In this document: positions 1 through 5,836 of the stretch, one piece after another
How the letters are laid out: each line of letters opens with the position of its first letter
Position numbering within the stretch: position 1 is the first letter of the stretch
NCBI GenBank assembly: GCA_027488055.1
Contig: JAIYCK010000298.1
Coordinates: forward strand, 1 to 9,200
DNA: 9,200 nt
From: Flavobacteriales bacterium
Lineage (GTDB): Bacteria > Bacteroidota > Bacteroidia > Flavobacteriales_D > Sanyastnellaceae
Reading direction: 5' to 3'
Program-made: the position numbers and the translations under genes
Notes under the pieces: generated by a model
Seen by the model: only the letters and a program-made list of their open reading frames with translations
Databases searched by the model: none
What the model was told of the DNA's origin: nothing

Positions 1-263
1 GATCTGTGCCTGCGCACCGACACTTACAATGAAACCGAAGAAAAGGGTGTATATAAATTTGCTCATGATCCTGTATTTATTAATTTAACAATCGGTCGAT
101 GCATTTGTTCCCTCCATTCTCTCGATGGACGCGGGATCTGCGAAGAACCTAGATGGTAGCTGCGTGATTCACTCCAAAGATAGGCGATACAGGCGGCCCA
201 TGGCGTGTAGCTTTCATCGCGTGTTTGAATAGTAGCATCCACTCCCACCGCTGAACTTTATGC
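1..263. other. Left-edge region without a confident gene
   Basis: No gene can be supported here. The plus-strand frame beginning at base 1 is open to a TAG at 157-159 and contains no convincing start, so it could be the tail of a gene cut by the window edge, but its translation is not recognisable. On the minus strand a 61-codon frame (248-63) begins 15 bases after the stop of the next gene and has a purine-rich GGGAG upstream. Its translation, rich in Trp, Ser and Arg, resembles no family I know. Either could be chance. Confidence 0.3.
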
Positions 264-743
264 CTACAGTCCCATTAGATCTTCGTGGGTGAAATCTTGA
301 ATCGGGCATTTCAAAAGATGGGAAGTGACCAAAGCCAAGGTCTTTATCTCGCCCGCACTGACGGTATACAACAATGGAATTTTGACGTCTTTCTCACACG
401 CCAAGGCCACTTCATACATATCGTCATAGGTCTTTCCTCCACCCATGGAATTCCTGTGGGAGAACACAATGTCTTTTACAAGCACATAGCGGATTTTGGG
501 CAGCGGCTGTGGTTTACCCAGCTTGAATCCAAGGATCCACATATAACTTCGATATGTTCCGCTGAAGGTATCGATGGACACCGCTTCATAGGCTGTAGCC
601 ACAGCGATGGACATGATGACAAATGGAATAAAAAGGTAGATCTCTTTATAAAAAGCCCAATAAGAGGTCAGGGCAATCATCGCAAAGCCAATGAATTTCC
701 GTAAGCCGGGCATAATTTGCCTTAAGATAAAGGTCCTTCTCAT
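264..743 (-). CDS. Hypothetical two-helix membrane protein
   Basis: A 159-residue protein with a basic N-terminus (MRRTFILRQIMPGLRK), two adjacent hydrophobic segments at about residues 14-31 and 35-52, and a cytoplasmic-looking C-terminal domain of about 100 residues. The stretch from residue 54 (EAVSIDTFSGTYR, then LGFKLGKPQPLPKI at 71-84) looks like the small membrane-anchored, PH-like or YcxB-like proteins common in Bacteroidota, in which a hairpin of two helices precedes a beta-rich domain. This resemblance is from memory of the pattern, and no function is known. It is transcribed on its own: 105 bases separate it from the deformylase-like gene upstream, and a promoter-like TACTTTTA box sits 6 bases before its ATG. 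The gene is likely real, with membrane localisation inferred from hydropathy. Confidence 0.75.
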   Translation of the reverse strand: MRRTFILRQIMPGLRKFIGFAMIALTSYWAFYKEIYLFIPFVIMSIAVATAYEAVSIDTFSGTYRSYMWILGFKLGKPQPLPKIRYVLVKDIVFSHRNSMGGGKTYDDMYEVALACEKDVKIPLLYTVSAGEIKTLALVTSHLLKCPIQDFTHEDLMGL

Positions 744-749
744 CGGATG

Positions 750-757
750 TAAAAGTA
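750..757 (-). promoter_or_regulatory. Bacteroidota-type -7 box (near match)
   Basis: On the minus strand the bases read TACTTTTA, one mismatch from the Bacteroidota -7 consensus TAnnTTTG, ending 6 bases before the ATG at 743. That would give a very short or absent leader. No clear TTTG -33 element is visible. It is a plausible promoter for the two-helix membrane protein gene. Confidence 0.35.
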
Positions 758-848
758 ATTCGTGTTGGTTGGATTCGATTGAAAGTCGATCTTATCCGAT
801 CGATGAAATCCTTCACTCCTCTATCGACATTGTCTTTCGATTCGCACC

Positions 849-1637
849 CTATTTAGATGCTGAAGCACTCTTCTGACGTGCATGATATTCGTCCAAAGTT
901 TCGCCTACTTGATATCCGCTGATGAGCAAGGGCAAGGTATCGTTGGCCAATCCAAAAAATGCTACTCTGCCTATTTCAATCTGATGATCCAATTCGGGTT
1001 TGGCCAAATACTCATTGGCCACATCGAGGTAGGTACCACTCATGAGGTGTTTCAATTCGTGCTGAAAAATCACCGCGGCAAATCCATCCAACCGTGCTTT
1101 CTGGATGTTCCCCTTTGGATCTTGGCATTCATATTCAATCCACTCGTAGGTGGCCACATTCCCTCTTTTTTCTCCCGCTGCGCTCAGGCAACCGTGCCAA
1201 AAATTCCTGCGTTGATCGGATACTTTTGTGATCCGCGGATTGATGAATATTTGTTTCTCTACCGGCCCCAATACCTTGTAGCGCGGATTATCGGCCTTGG
1301 CTTCGATCATGCATATTTGAAGCTGCTTTCCAATCTGATTGGCAGCGATGCCCACGCCCGCAGTCCGCACCATGGTGGCGTACATGCTGTCCGCGAGCAG
1401 CTGGAGTTGTGGGGTGTTGAACTCCTTCGCTTCGATGCTGCGAGGGGGCAAATACAGCGGACTGGAGGCTCTCGCCGCATCGCCGGATGGAATCTGTTGG
1501 AGTATGTGAATTCCCGTGGTGGGGATGTCAAGCGTAAGGGCTGAATTCATGGGGGTGCATTTGGTGAGGCTCACTAAAACGAAAATGAAAAAAAGTAAAA
1601 GCGTATAATATTTCATGAGAAAATTAAATTTAGGCAT
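849..1637 (-). CDS. Exported peptide-deformylase-like metalloenzyme
   Basis: A 262-residue protein with all three peptide deformylase motifs in order: GVGIAANQ at 94-101 (motif GxGxAAxQ), WHGCLS at 147-152 (motif EGCLS) and HELKH at 193-197 (HExxH), followed by SGTYLD at 200-205. The metal ligands Cys150, His193 and His197 and the catalytic Glu194 are present. The usual Glu before GCLS is His148, which is uncommon. Known deformylases remove the formyl group from nascent proteins in the cytoplasm. This one carries a hydrophobic segment at about 10-26 ending in Cys27 (SLTKC), which looks like a signal peptide or anchor, although Lys at -1 is poor for a lipobox. It is also longer than the usual 150-200 residues. 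An ATG at 1616 (MKYYTLLLFF) would give a more typical signal peptide. The start at 1637 leaves 11 bases after the GNAT gene. It is the last gene of the apparent operon. The actual substrate is unknown, and it may not be the housekeeping enzyme. Confidence 0.8.
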   Translation of the reverse strand: MPKFNFLMKYYTLLLFFIFVLVSLTKCTPMNSALTLDIPTTGIHILQQIPSGDAARASSPLYLPPRSIEAKEFNTPQLQLLADSMYATMVRTAGVGIAANQIGKQLQICMIEAKADNPRYKVLGPVEKQIFINPRITKVSDQRRNFWHGCLSAAGEKRGNVATYEWIEYECQDPKGNIQKARLDGFAAVIFQHELKHLMSGTYLDVANEYLAKPELDHQIEIGRVAFFGLANDTLPLLISGYQVGETLDEYHARQKSASASK

Positions 1638-1648
1638 TGGAGGATCAC

Positions 1649-2515
1649 TTACCCCAATTCAAAACTTGTAATACCAAAAATCTGATCCATCGGGACCTTG
1701 GGCGCTTCACCATGGTACATGCGGGCACATTCAAACACATAGGTGCCTTCATATTTATGCACCAAATCGATGGCGCGCGCATTGATCGTCGGAATATCTA
1801 AAAACACAACGTCATCCACTGCATGACTCAAGCACGATTTGAGCAACTCCTCCGCGATGGTCTCATCCTCGGCAAATAGAGGACCTATTTTATATCCCCT
1901 TTCCGCCTTCCTGATCACAGCGTAGCCCTTGACTTCATTGTGCTGTTTGTACTTCATGGCCTTGCTCTCCGGCATGATGAGCCATTGTTCCAAAAACCTT
2001 TTGCGTTGCACTCCGAAGCACCGCGTATCCAATTCCAGAATGTCGGCTAGATCGTCGTTCACAATCGCGGTGACCTCATTTGCATAAGGATGTGCTTTGC
2101 CCACAAATTCATAGCGTTCATCGCGGAAGGCAATGTTGAAACCACCCTTGTGGTAATAGCCTTGCATCGCCAAGACGCCATCCATACCGATGGACGCGTG
2201 CGGTTGCAATCTGCTGATCAATCGATTTTTGCGCGCATGCCACAGGGCGTTTCCGATGCCTTGGTTGCGGTATGGGCTCTGCACGATAAAAAGGCCCATG
2301 AAACCAAATTCACCCGCGTACGAGATTATGGCTCCGCCAGCGATCATTTCGTCCTGCACGAAACATCCATAAAATCCATTGGGATCGGTGTTCCAAAAAA
2401 CGTCGAGGTCATGTTTACCGGGATTCCAACCCTCTTGGGCAGCCCATGTCATCAGGACTTCGAGATCCTTTTTGGTGATTTGTTGAATGGAGATATCCGT
2501 TGGATCGATTGTCAT
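1649..2515 (-). CDS. GNAT family N-acetyltransferase, two-domain
   Basis: A 288-residue protein. The N-terminal half is a GNAT fold. The acetyl-CoA-binding motif A is clear: GLFIVQSPYRNQGIGNALW at 74-92, with the R/Q-x-x-G-x-G/A signature as RNQGIG at 83-88. The later GYYHKGGF at 119-126 matches the usual motif B region. From about 145 to 280 there is a second domain of the type found in YitH-like acetyltransferases (Acetyltransf_18), which typically supplies part of the acceptor site. This assignment is from overall layout. GNAT enzymes transfer acetyl from acetyl-CoA to an amine, and the acceptor cannot be read from sequence. The ATG overlaps the stop of the hemerythrin-like gene (ATGA), indicating translational coupling, and the deformylase-like gene follows after 11 bases. 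The pairing of an acetyltransferase with a deformylase-fold protein is suggestive but not proof of a shared pathway. Confidence 0.87.
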   Translation of the reverse strand: MTIDPTDISIQQITKKDLEVLMTWAAQEGWNPGKHDLDVFWNTDPNGFYGCFVQDEMIAGGAIISYAGEFGFMGLFIVQSPYRNQGIGNALWHARKNRLISRLQPHASIGMDGVLAMQGYYHKGGFNIAFRDERYEFVGKAHPYANEVTAIVNDDLADILELDTRCFGVQRKRFLEQWLIMPESKAMKYKQHNEVKGYAVIRKAERGYKIGPLFAEDETIAEELLKSCLSHAVDDVVFLDIPTINARAIDLVHKYEGTYVFECARMYHGEAPKVPMDQIFGITSFELG

Positions 2516-3162
2516 TGGATCATGGATAAGATCGTTTGGAATTCGTGTTCGCTCAATTCATTTTTGATGACATCCAACACGGCATCGAAGGCGGGCGCTG
2601 GAGCCGCGGATTTAAAACCGCTAAGGACCTGGGCATTCTCATCCGGTCTTCTGGCCGGCACGATGTATTTGAACCACAGCAGCAAGGTCTCAAAGCTCAT
2701 TTCACCCATGATGGCGATTTGGTGTTGCATCAATTCCTCATCCGTAAATTGTTTTTGCATTTCCACTTCGAGCGCTACATCCTCCTCATTGATGTGTTCC
2801 AAGTAATGCGCTTGAAAATTGCAGAGATCGAGATACAGCGCGTGTCCCTCGTCATTGGTTTGCGTACCATCCAGCGCCAAGAAACGCTCGAACAGTTGTT
2901 GTTCCATACGGTCGATGTCCACATGGTCGGTCAGATAATCTTGGGTAAAAGCGGGATTTTTTGATTCGAGCGGCGCCAAGACGAATTTATTTTCCGTGGC
3001 CGTGTGATCCTTCAATAAGTGAAATACCTCCTTGGCTATGGCTTTCAAATTTTCCACTCGCTCCAGCGAAGTAAAATCTGTTTTTCCAGCGATGAAAGCC
3101 AACTTGCCTAATGCGTGGCGCAGACCCTTGTGTGGTGGGTCCAATGATTTGATACGGTTCAT
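2512..3162 (-). CDS. Hemerythrin HHE-domain protein
   Basis: A 216-residue, mostly helical protein. The spacing of His and acidic residues fits a hemerythrin-like four-helix bundle: H11 and H16 in PHKGLRH, H53 and E57 in KDHTATENKF, H80 in TDHVDIDRM, and H119, H123 and E126/E127 in AHYLEHINEED. In this superfamily such residues hold a non-haem di-iron centre that binds oxygen, senses it, or repairs iron-sulfur clusters. Which of these applies is not visible. The C-terminal part (about 140-216) resembles the tail of larger HHE proteins and has no recognised motif. There is no signal peptide, so it is likely cytoplasmic. It is the first gene of the apparent operon with the GNAT and deformylase-like genes: its TGA lies within the ATGA that starts the GNAT gene. 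A TATATTTG box precedes it. An iron protein upstream of a metal-dependent deformylase-like protein may point to iron or redox stress, but that is inference. Confidence 0.82.
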   Translation of the reverse strand: MNRIKSLDPPHKGLRHALGKLAFIAGKTDFTSLERVENLKAIAKEVFHLLKDHTATENKFVLAPLESKNPAFTQDYLTDHVDIDRMEQQLFERFLALDGTQTNDEGHALYLDLCNFQAHYLEHINEEDVALEVEMQKQFTDEELMQHQIAIMGEMSFETLLLWFKYIVPARRPDENAQVLSGFKSAAPAPAFDAVLDVIKNELSEHEFQTILSMIQ

Positions 3163-3178
3163 GTTCTTGTTTAAGCTG

Positions 3179-3186
3179 CAAATATA
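3179..3186 (-). promoter_or_regulatory. Bacteroidota-type -7 box TATATTTG
   Basis: Read on the minus strand, TATATTTG is an exact match to the TAnnTTTG consensus and lies 16 bases before the ATG at 3162. No good TTTG is found at the expected -33 distance. It probably drives the hemerythrin-GNAT-deformylase-like operon. Confidence 0.5.
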
Positions 3187-3408
3187 TCAAACAAGACTCG
3201 AATGTTTTTTTGATGGTGGAGTGAACGATGTTGATTGCATCACCATTTGAATGGATGGAAAAATGGAAGGGGTATGCTCTTGGGTTGCGGATCTTGCCAC
3301 AAAATTGAATTGAAAAACTAGAGCTTCAAAACTGTATTTGGAACAGTAAACCCCGCCTTTTGAGAAGGTGCTATTATGTGCTGCCATTTTATGTCCTTCT
3401 ATTGTCAT
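3187..3408 (-). CDS. Possible small ORF coupled to FRG gene
   Basis: A 73-codon frame whose ATG overlaps the TGA of the FRG-domain gene by 4 bases (ATGA), the arrangement used for translational coupling. The predicted peptide starts MTIEGHKMAAHNSTFSKGG and has no recognised domain, no clear helix pattern and no signal peptide. Against its being a gene: the frame runs straight through the imperfect hairpin and GCACATAAT motif at 3319-3381, which is better explained as a DNA or RNA structure, and the peptide is rich in Ser, Thr, Phe and His without obvious organisation. The overlap may be chance. I list it because it is the only frame filling this gap. Confidence 0.2.
   Translation of the reverse strand: MTIEGHKMAAHNSTFSKGGVYCSKYSFEALVFQFNFVARSATQEHTPSIFPSIQMVMQSTSFTPPSKKHSSLV
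3319..3381 (-). repeat. Imperfect hairpin with GCACATAAT end, attC-like
   Basis: A 55-base imperfect hairpin can be drawn: TAG (3319-3321) with CTA (3371-3373), CTTC (3324-3327) with GAAG (3364-3367), AAA (3328-3330) with TTT (3358-3360), and a tip ACTGT (3331-3335) with ACAGT (3343-3347) around a 7-base loop. It contains unpaired bulges, notably the C-rich 3349-3357. Its outer side runs into GCACATAAT (minus strand, 3381-3373), the mirror of GCACATAAC on the far side of the FRG gene. Bulged hairpins bounded by short inverted core sites are what integron attC sites look like, but the second outer core site is not seen here, so at best this is half or a decayed copy. Confidence 0.35.
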
Positions 3409-4409
3409 TTAAAATTTTTGAATTGTTTGTATGCGCTACTTGCAATGAATTCTTCTTGTGGGTACATAAACTCCTTGTCTATTGGTAACGGTCTGTTTTC
3501 TGTTAGATGTTTGACAATATATTCATTCAAACTTTTATGAATATTCCAACATTTTATTTTTGGCAACTGAAATATTGATTGAAACCCTGTCCCATACCCG
3601 CCACTAAAAAAATCTTCTAAGGGATGAGTGGGGTCGGAGTTAAAAACAAATAGTCCCTTTTGATTTATTATATTCAAGTTATGTTGATTATAAACTAATT
3701 TAAAATTTGGTCTACTCTTTAAAGCGAAGCGTATACCCGCAGGTGTATAACCTGGCATATAAAATAAATTAAGTCCATGAAACGCTTTATATTGAAGGCT
3801 TTCAAAGTTTTTTAACAAGTTGCTAGCATTAATTCTCTTGCCTTTATTTTCAATTAATATATTGTCAATTTGAGATAAGCTTGATTGGATGTGAGAAATA
3901 ATTGATGGAAATTCCCTCGGTATTACTTTCGTGTCAATAGCATAAATAGAGCAATAATTATCAATGTCTATTGAAGGATTATGTTTAAGTCCATCAGTGG
4001 CAAAAAATAATGCAGAATCAAAATTATAAGTGAAGTCAAGAAGTGGGGTTGGGGCTTTATAGTGTTGGAGAAAGCTTAAAATAGACAAATCGTATGCAGG
4101 ATGGCCGAATGCATCATAAAATTTTTCCAGTAAGCGATTGTGAAATCCTTTAGCTTTGTCAATCTCTGTTTGAATAAATTCCTGATAGCTTGTTCCTAAT
4201 CTATCTAATTCTTCTCCATTCCAATAACGTTGAGCAGAGTTTATTAATTTATACTTGGCCTCTGTTAAACCTCTAAATATTATACTGTTGTCATTATCTT
4301 TTTTTGTCCACTCCTTAATCAGATTATCTAGGTCTGTTTTATTTTCAATATTAATAGCATCAAAGCTACTTGCTTTATCAACTAATGTCGCATATATTGG
4401 AATTATCAT
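3405..4409 (-). CDS. FRG domain-containing protein
   Basis: A 334-residue protein with the hallmarks of the FRG domain. The name-giving motif is at 45-47 in SIIFRGLTEAKYKL. The central block LSFLQHYKAPTPLLDFTYNF at 111-130 is followed by DSALFFA (131-137), which matches the family's QHxGxPTxLLDxTxNPxxALYFA pattern. A late block NIINQKGLFVF at 246-256 matches the usual Q-x-G-x-F. The domain's biochemical activity is not established to my knowledge. Such genes are often scattered, accessory and strain-variable. Base composition is far more AT-rich than the flanking genes, and codons favour A/T at third positions, which suggests acquisition by transfer. No signal peptide or membrane helix is seen. 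The ATG at 4409 is preceded by an A-rich stretch but no clear TAnnTTTG box. Inverted GCACATAA(C/T) motifs flank the gene. A role in defence or as a toxin is conceivable but unproven. Confidence 0.85.
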   Translation of the reverse strand: MIIPIYATLVDKASSFDAINIENKTDLDNLIKEWTKKDNDNSIIFRGLTEAKYKLINSAQRYWNGEELDRLGTSYQEFIQTEIDKAKGFHNRLLEKFYDAFGHPAYDLSILSFLQHYKAPTPLLDFTYNFDSALFFATDGLKHNPSIDIDNYCSIYAIDTKVIPREFPSIISHIQSSLSQIDNILIENKGKRINASNLLKNFESLQYKAFHGLNLFYMPGYTPAGIRFALKSRPNFKLVYNQHNLNIINQKGLFVFNSDPTHPLEDFFSGGYGTGFQSIFQLPKIKCWNIHKSLNEYIVKHLTENRPLPIDKEFMYPQEEFIASSAYKQFKNFK

Positions 4410-4457
4410 CGTCTTATTTTTTTAACTTTATACTTGTTTAAATTCGGTTTTATGCTT

Positions 4458-4466
4458 GCACATAAC
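4458..4466 (+). repeat. GCACATAAC motif, inverted partner of 3373-3381
   Basis: Nine bases GCACATAAC on the plus strand, 48 bases upstream of the FRG start. Its reverse complement with one change (ATTATGTGC) lies at 3373-3381 just after the gene. Read along the FRG coding strand the order is GTTATGTGC, gene, GCACATAAT, the order expected for the end of one integron recombination site, the cassette gene, and the start of the next site. GTTATGT departs from the GTTRRRY core by one base. Confidence 0.35.
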
Positions 4467-4684
4467 TTGTTTACAAACTCATAAATCATGCGACTATCAT
4501 CCCGAGAAGAGTCGAAATACGCATACCTTAAACTCTTTTGACAAAATTATTCAGCAAAGCTCACATGTCCCGCAAATTCATATCTCCAATTTCAGGTGAG
4601 TATAAACAATGGCACGGTAACCACTCACTATTACAATGTATATAAGGTGTATTTTGGACAAACATATTATAAAACAATATTTCC

Positions 4685-4713
4685 CAATCGTTAAATTTTA
4701 TATTTAACAATTG
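4685..4713. repeat. Imperfect palindrome
   Basis: Arms CAATCGTTAAAT (4685-4696) and ATTTAACAATTG (4702-4713) pair with one mismatch around a 5-base loop TTTAT. Seven inner pairs (GTTAAAT/ATTTAAC) are perfect. It could be a regulator-binding site or a folded transcript element between the divergent genes. In such AT-rich DNA a palindrome can also arise by chance. Confidence 0.35.
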
Positions 4714-4882
4714 ATCTTTATAATATTCGAAAAAATCGAAATAAAATTTCAGAATCGAAGAGCATCACAAGAGAAGTGATATGCCCTCAAAAAAAAATTA
4801 CACAATTTTTTGCTCGTTGTAAATCCATTACAATGTGAGGGGTGTGTTTTGTCAGTACAAACAACGACATATACACGTACCC

Positions 4883-5134
4883 ATGACAACCATCAACAAT
4901 CCCGCTGAAGTGCGCAAGCACATCGAAAGCTTCGCTCGTCCCAATGGCTATAGCCCCTATGCCTGGAATGTGACCAAACGCATCGCCCAGGAGATTTGGG
5001 ACTGCCACCTGGCCGGCCGCGCCTACACGCGCCCCGTCAATTTTATGTGCAATGAGTTCTACCAAATGATCCAAATGCCCGAAACGGGGGAATACATCAT
5101 CCCGCGCGCCCACTTCAAAATGTATGGGGCATAA
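4883..5134 (+). CDS. Short hypothetical protein (83 residues)
   Basis: I do not recognise this protein. It starts MTTINNPAEVRKHIESFARP and ends ending in HFKMYGA, is soluble-looking, and is rich in aromatic residues (NGYSPYAWNV, IWDCHLAGRAY, FYQMIQM). There is no signal peptide or membrane segment. I place the start at the ATG at 4883: an earlier in-frame GTG at 4835 would add sixteen residues encoded in AT-rich DNA that looks intergenic, and composition shifts to GC-rich coding DNA right at 4883. Codon use matches the flanking core genes rather than the FRG gene. The gene stands alone, with an AT-rich island upstream and a gene-free repeat region downstream beginning with a hairpin 12 bases after the stop. 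No promoter box close to consensus was found. Confidence 0.6.
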   Translation: MTTINNPAEVRKHIESFARPNGYSPYAWNVTKRIAQEIWDCHLAGRAYTRPVNFMCNEFYQMIQMPETGEYIIPRAHFKMYGA

Positions 5135-5146
5135 GGCCCCTCCGCT

Positions 5147-5181
5147 GCCCTCGACTCCGCTCGGGCACCGGAGTCAAGGGC
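5147..5181 (+). repeat. Strong hairpin after the 83-residue gene
   Basis: Arms GCCCTCGACTCC (5147-5158) and GGAGTCAAGGGC (5170-5181) pair in 11 of 12 positions around an 11-base loop. There is no T-run after it, so it is not a classical intrinsic terminator, although it could stop or protect the transcript of the short gene. The 24 bases at 5148-5171 recur in opposite orientation at 6014-6060, so the hairpin belongs to a dispersed repeat family. Confidence 0.5.
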
Positions 5182-5233
5182 ACAAGAGTCGAGGGCACAG
5201 GTGTCGAGGGCACCGGCATTGAGGGCAGTGGAG
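5174..5233 (+). repeat. 15-base tandem repeat, four units
   Basis: Four consecutive 15-base units: TCAAGGGCACAAGAG, TCGAGGGCACAGGTG, TCGAGGGCACCGGCA and TTGAGGGCAGTGGAG, preceded by a 13-base related piece at 5161-5173. Consensus is about TCGAGGGCACMGGNG. The period is divisible by three (one frame would read Glu-Gly-Thr-Gly-Val), but that frame has no start and is not part of the upstream gene. It probably arose by slippage from the GTCGAGGGCAC core of the neighbouring hairpin. Confidence 0.7.
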
Positions 5234-5303
5234 CCGAACCTACCATTGGACTATCGCTTCTAGCTGATAAGTGCAACTCCATCGCAATCGCAACGACATC
5301 TTC

Positions 5304-5485
5304 GTTTTGTAAACACCTTATTCATTTTTTTGCGGACTGTTTACAAAACTTTTCTGCGAGAGAAATAATTCTGTGTACGACCCACACATTTTTTTACAAG
5401 CCGTACACAGAATTCTTTTTGCGAGAGAAATCATTCCGTGTACGACCCTTACATTTTTTTGCAAGCCGTACACAGAATTATTTTT
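5304..5485 (+). repeat. Array of three hairpins with covarying stems
   Basis: Three stem-loops occur at 64-65 base spacing. H0: GTTTTGTAAACA (5304-5315) pairs perfectly with TGTTTACAAAAC (5338-5349). H1: AATTCTGTGTACG (5367-5379) pairs perfectly with CGTACACAGAATT (5402-5414). H2: ATTCCGTGTACG (5433-5444) pairs with CGTACACAGAAT (5467-5478) with one mismatch. Every loop is exactly 22 bases and carries ATTTTTTT followed by RC at the same place, and each ends in C. H1 and H2 are within 65-base direct repeats (5356-5420, 5421-5485) that share the linker GCGAGAGAAAT. Between H0 and H1 five of twelve stem positions differ, and at each the opposite arm has changed to keep the pair. This points to selection or an exchange mechanism acting on the folded form. 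The period of 65 rules out a protein repeat. Function unknown. Confidence 0.75.
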
Positions 5486-5586
5486 ACCCCTCAAAATCAA
5501 CTCATTAGCCTCACAACGCCTTCAACCCGGGTCTATCTCCTATATAGGAGGTACGCCATACTTGTACATTCCTTCCAAGCTGTTTG

Positions 5587-5730
5587 AGATCCTTCACTAC
5601 GTTCAGGATGACAAGGAGGCTGGGTATATAAAAGGCTTGGCCTGTATGGCCTTCGTTCAATCCAAATCAAAATGGCCAAGCGCTCTCTGCTTCTACTTGA
5701 CCTTGTCATCCCGAACGCAGTGAGGGATCT
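5587..5730 (+). repeat. Inverted-end repeat unit, copy 1
   Basis: A 144-base unit whose left end (5587-5613, beginning AGATCCTTCACTACG) and right end (5704-5730, ending AGTGAGGGATCT) are 27-base inverted repeats with few mismatches. Inside it a perfect 8-base inverted repeat GCTTGGCC (5635-5642) and GGCCAAGC (5674-5681) forms a nested stem, with GGCC-TGTAT-GGCC at its tip. The ends match the short dispersed palindromes (ATCCTTCACT...CAGGATGAC type) common in many Bacteroidota genomes, so the unit looks like a paired REP or miniature non-autonomous element. No transposase is present. Confidence 0.65.
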
Positions 5731-5836
5731 TTATCATTGAAACGGCATCATGAAATAAGCGACGGTGCCCAACCTCGCCGAGAAGTCCAACCCATTGCAG
5801 CGCCCACACCCAGTGAATATCCTTCTATGTTGTTTG

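Larger units (their letters stand above)
4410..4882. other. AT-rich intergenic region between divergent genes
   Basis: About 470 bases lie between the diverging FRG gene and the short gene at 4883. No gene is supported. It holds GCACATAAC at 4458-4466, a dispersed-repeat-like fragment (CATCCCGAGAAGAGTCGAA) at about 4498-4516, an imperfect palindrome at 4685-4713, a short hairpin with arms GCATCAC (4762-4768) and GTGAT-A-TGC (4776-4784), and a nine-A run (4789-4797) facing a six-T run (4806-4811). Base composition changes to GC-richer right at the start of the next gene. Confidence 0.5.

Noticed and set aside
882..1544. 220-codon plus-strand frame
   Set aside because: It is antisense to the deformylase-like gene, whose three motifs are clear.
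4762..4812. Intrinsic terminator
   Set aside because: The hairpin at 4762-4784 is followed by an A-run on the plus strand, and on the minus strand the T-run precedes it. Neither orientation gives stem followed by T-run.
5304..5485. CRISPR array
   Set aside because: Only two direct repeats of 65 bases, no alternation of short identical repeats and unique spacers, and no cas genes. The repeated part includes the whole period.
5373..5723. 116-codon plus-strand frame across the hairpin array
   Set aside because: It runs through the 65-base repeats and one inverted-end unit. The two copies of the repeat are read in different frames, and the translation has no domain character.
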